From Buxus sempervirens (Eukaryota > Streptophyta > Magnoliopsida > Buxales > Buxaceae): a stretch of DNA of 64,000 nt. This document shows positions 60,126 through 64,000 of the stretch, one piece after another; position 1 is the stretch's first letter; every line of letters starts with the position of its first letter. The position numbers were made by a program, and so were the translations under genes. The stretch spans positions 39,040,213 through 39,104,212 of the forward strand of contig OX387185.1 in NCBI GenBank assembly GCA_947561395.2, read 5' to 3'. Below the pieces are notes generated by a model, which saw only the letters and a list, made by a program, of their open reading frames with translations, searched no databases and was not told where the DNA came from.

Positions 60126-61254
60126 TGCATGATAAGATATATAGTTTAGATGGTTAATAATGGCATTCTAAGTTCATCTAGATTTAGAGTTAGATACGAG
60201 TAAATTAGCCTTTTTATTTGACCAAGAGTCCAAGACAATATCGTATACAAGAATGACAAATATCTGCTGTATAGCCTATATTTATGGTTTAAAAGGCCCA
60301 TGAAGCATATTCCTTAGGAAGCATTTCCTATGCTCTCTCGAGGCATGTCCTGACACCCTTCACATTAGGACATATTAGTTTTACAGGTGTTGGGCCCGCT
60401 TGCAAATGCAACGGTGTCCTGTCCTAAATGATGTCAAGATATTTTTCACTAACCCAAGGCTTGCCACAAGCAAAGGCTCACAAAAAAACACACCAAGGCT
60501 CAAACATAGGCATCAAATCCCATGACACTCATGCCTCCAAAGGATATAAGATGCTAACAACTCAGACCTTTGGGCTCACCTAATTAGTGAGGATTGCCAC
60601 ATATTCACATACATTAAGTGAAATTGGGGAATCAAAAATCTGCAACATGAATTGGTGATGAGCTTATTTTTTTCAATATCAATATGAGCGAAGCCACAAA
60701 TTAAATAGAATACATTCTTGCCTTCTCAAATTGACTTTTCATACAACTAAAGAATCATATACTAACATACTTAAGAAGTTTGGAGACTTCAAAAAACAGC
60801 TGAAAATGTTGAAACGTTAACAAATATGCAATTTTTAATTTTGGCATAATGAAATTTGATTTTCATTTACATTTTCTCTTATTTCTATTTCTCTTGTCAT
60901 ACCTCACAAATCTATACAGACTCTCCTATTCAATGAACAACTAAGAGAAATTCTACCATTAATGGTAGTAGTGGAAGTCAACAATGAAGTGGATCCCATA
61001 GTTGCAAATAATAGTAAACTGGCCTCTCTTTTCACCTTATTAAGCAATGTGTTTATTGATCCCTAATCACTAAACCCTTGTATGAGATGCTCTAATGATA
61101 TAGAGATTTTTAATGTTAAGTCTTTATAACAACTCCTTCGTAGAAAGGGTTCACCTCACGATTGCCCATCTCACAATTTTTAGAGAGCATTTGCTCTCCT
61201 AGCATTAAGGTTTTCTATGGACTTCCAGTTATAATCAATTATATCACATAAAAA
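60126..61254. other. No gene seen
   Basis: AT-rich sequence between two LINE remnants; it may contain the missing first NPF8 exon, but none was recognised. Confidence 0.35.
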
Positions 61255-63880
61255 TGCAAATGTTAGGACTTGGAAGAATGAGATCTCTAGGCTTCAAGTT
61301 AATGGAGAAGTAACAGCAGGCACCCACATCCTTCTATACAGAAATATATTGAGTTGATCAATGTTTTTCAATTCCATATAGGAAGCTTAACCGGCCTGGG
61401 TTGGGCACCAACAAAGTGTAATGGCTGGAAAGAGCATTTTAGAAGAGAGATTAGACCAGCTGAATGGCTATGGATAGAGATAAAGCTCCAGGTCCTTATG
61501 GTTTACCATGGCATTATTTCAGGACGATTGGGAAATGATACCATTTGGGTGGAATGCTTAGTTACCAACACTACCTTTTTTTGTACTTATCCCCTAAAAT
61601 CAAGGGTGCTGTGTACAAAAATGGTTTTAGACCAATCAGCCTTGCAACAAATCTATATAATGTCACAGCAAAGATATAATCCATCCAACTTAGGTTAGTG
61701 ATGAGATCTCTTATTCCCTTAATCGAAGCGCCTTCATCTTGGCTAGACAAATCCTGAATAGCTCATTGATATCCAATGAATGTGTATAGGAGGGTATGAG
61801 GTTAGGAAAACTAGGTCTGGTGAGCAAGGTTGATTTTGACAAGCCATATGATAGGGTTGATTGGGAATTTTTACAGGTGGTGCTGGAATAGAATGGTTTT
61901 TGGGTTCAGAGGGTGCAAGTGGATTAGGGGTGGTGTGAGGAATGTAAGCTTCTCATTCATTATCAATGGGCAAGCGGTGGGGTACTTTCCTTCCTCTAGA
62001 GGCCTTTGGCAAGGACATCCATTGTCTTGCTTTTTTTTCACCACGGTCAATGATATGTTGACTAGGCTAATTTTGTGAAGCAGGGTTGGGAGGGAAGTCA
62101 AAGGACTTTTGATAGGAAAAGATAATGTTCCCAACATCTCCCCTGCAGTTTTCGGATAACAAAATGTTGCTTTTAGATGCATCTAAAGAAAATATCTTTT
62201 GGACTACAAGCCTTCTCGGATGTTTTAAGCTCATGTTTGACATAAGGTGAATTTGGCAAAAACTAGCTTGTTAGGAATAAATGTGGAAAAGAGGGCAGGG
62301 GAGGAATATTCAACCTTGAGATGCAAGGTAAAGGACTTAACTAAAAAATATTGGGGACTTCAATTTGGATTCTATCCCAACTCTCGGAAGGTTTGGTGGA
62401 CAATTATTGAAAGAATTGAAAAGAAAGGTAGTTCATGGAAAAAAAATCCTACTTATCAATTGGACGTATCAGTGTATCACACCGATTTAAAGCTTCATTA
62501 AATAACCTTTTGTTGTTCTATTTATCTCTCCTTATAACCCCAATTAAATTGTCAAAAGCAATTGAAAGTTGCATAGAAATTTTTTGTGGGAGAGGGGAGG
62601 ACAAGATGCATTTGATTAAGTGGAGTATTATTTATCGAGAAAACTGTCCTCCTGGGGGAGGGGTGTCCAAACATGGGCAAAATCCTCTCAGAAATACAGC
62701 ATTACTAAAGAAATGGCTCTAGAAATTTAGTCAATAAAGAGATGCTATATGATGCATTATGTTGGTAAGTAAGTTTGGAATGCATAGGAACTGCAGAGAC
62801 ATTAGACGAAAAAGTAAAGGCTCATAGTGTTAGTCCTTGGAAAGTGGTAACGGCCTTATTCCCATTTTTTTCACCTTTGAACAAATATCACTTGAATGCT
62901 GGAGAATACACTAGTTTGTAGAATGACATATGGTGGGGAGATTCGAAACTTGAGTCTATCCATCCCTACTTGTTCCACTTAGAGGTTTTTCGTGCCCCTT
63001 TTATTCAAGATATCTATTATTGGTCCACATTAGGTCTTAATTGGAACTTGTCCTTTCATTGAGAGTTACGCCATTGAGAGGCAAAGGATCTATAGCCTTG
63101 TTTGAGTATCTTAAGAATACTAACCTCATTCTAGAACTTCCAACTCTTTGGTCTATTTATGCTTCTGGAGCTTTTACATCAAGGTCTTTTCACCAGCACA
63201 ATTTTTTTTTTTTTTTGAAAGGGGTAAGTATGTATTAAGAAGAAAGAAAAAGTGTCTTTCACCAGCACATATCACATTGTCAATTCCACTTCTAATCCTC
63301 CTTATTCTGTTCCATATCTTTGGCAAGCTCCAGCACCAATTAGGGTTAAAGCTTTTTATATGGTCTTGGCAAAATGAACATTCTAGATGTCTTACAACAG
63401 AGAAGATCTTAGGTTCTACTAGCTAATGCTCACTTGTTGTGCCCCAAAGGTGAGCAGATAGTAGATCATTTATCAGTGACTGATTTTCCTAGACTTATTT
63501 GGGTCACCTTATTGCAGAAAATAGAAGTGGATTGGGTGTTTCCTAGTAGGCTTTTGTGACCTTCAACATTGATGGAAGTTTCCGTTTCTTGGTAAGAAAG
63601 AAAAAACCATGTGTCATGCTGCATTCCGTGCTACCTTGTGGTTAGTATGAAAAGCAAGGAATAGGAATATATTCAAGGATTGACAAACTTGGATTTCCAA
63701 ATTATCAGAGGTACATTTATATTGTGGTGGCTGATTGGGTTATAACCTTTGCAGGGTTTGAAGGGATAGGAAGAAGTGATACTGTTGGCCCTGGGCCATG
63801 GTGGGAATGGAAATTTGATGGTAGTGTACAGTGGTGTTGGGACTTTGTTGTTGGTTATTGTTAGCTTCTTTACTTTTCTC
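61255..63880 (+). mobile_element. Degenerate L1-type LINE ORF2
   Basis: Translated in shifting frames it keeps the order of an L1 reverse transcriptase: a KAPGP(Y)G-like motif near 61485, FRPISL near 61630, FDKPYDRVDWEF near 61835, GLWQGHPLSCFFF near 62010, GLQFGFYPNSRKVWWTIIERIEKK near 62355, and ISVSHRFKASLNNLL...YLSL near 62470. A zf-RVT-like region follows near 63170-63420. The usual YADD-like motif is not intact. Many stops and frameshifts show it is old. Confidence 0.7.
63201..63256 (-). mobile_element. 56-bp retroinsertion with target duplication
   Basis: A T-run (poly(A) on the minus strand) plus about 40 bp is flanked by TTTCACCAGCACA at 63188-63200 and 63257-63269. This is an extremely 5'-truncated LINE- or SINE-mediated insert inside the older LINE. 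Confidence 0.65.
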
Positions 63881-63949
63881 TTTCCTTTCTGTATGTTCGT
63901 CTTACCCATTTCTCATGGGTCATCTGAAAATTCTTAGTTCTTCATCTTA

Positions 63950-64000
63950 TATGTATACATATATATACATACATACATGTATATATATATATATATATAT
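63950..64000. repeat. TA/TACA microsatellite at the window edge
   Basis: TATACATA units passing into pure TA; it continues off the right edge. Confidence 0.85.

Overview
The window is nuclear DNA of a flowering plant. The evidence is: spliced genes with plant-type long introns, an organellar GatA and an NPF8-type peptide transporter, and a dense mix of plant transposable elements (L1- and RTE-type LINEs, Harbinger- and hAT-type MITEs, an Ogre/Tat-like LTR piece, and a large Mutator-like element, MULE). I cannot name the species. Three host genes were assembled exon by exon, all on the minus strand: an ABC1/UbiB-family atypical kinase (14110 down to 2190, continuing off the left edge), the glutamyl-tRNA(Gln) amidotransferase A subunit GatA (49250 to 39975, complete, about 550 aa), and an NPF8 (PTR2-like) peptide transporter (59564 to 54705, first exon not found).

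The centre of the window, 14196-34969, is one 20.8-kb DNA transposon. It has 155-bp terminal inverted repeats that differ by a single base, and it is flanked by a perfect 11-bp target duplication (CACTGCTGTTG at 14185-14195 and 34970-34980). It carries four genes: a FAR1/MULE-type transposase (15444-18179, +), two 'putative plant transposon protein' paralogues (20474-19110, -; 27086-28969, +), and a 13-exon Ulp1/C48-like cysteine protease gene (33489-30261, -). It landed about 75 bp upstream of the ABC1-kinase start codon, so it separates that gene from its old promoter. The transposase frame runs through three exons but is broken by one TGA, and the protease has Asn where the family's catalytic Asp is expected.

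The spacers between the MULE genes are unusual. They are built from a repeated palindromic cassette. GGTACCCC-type motifs in one orientation lie on one side, a core of CGCGCG/ACGTT palindromes or GATTAATCG motifs sits in the middle, and the same GGTACC motifs lie inverted on the other side. In the 21-26.4 kb spacer at least seven cassettes alternate with long ACATGTGTACA arrays. Two arms of about 0.88 kb there (22068-22945 and 25240-26117) form a large inverted repeat.

Elsewhere: 1-14 kb is the ABC1-kinase gene with introns full of LINEs and a 1.16-kb AT-rich Harbinger-type element nested in a LINE. 35-40 kb holds fold-back elements, a minisatellite and two hAT-type MITEs. 40-49 kb is GatA with intronic repeats. 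49-54.7 kb is intergenic, with a poly(A)-tailed LTR/PBS insertion and a decayed NPF exon. 59.6-64 kb is degenerate LINE sequence in or upstream of the first NPF8 intron. Coordinates of exons come from reading splice sites and frame by eye; no expression evidence was available.
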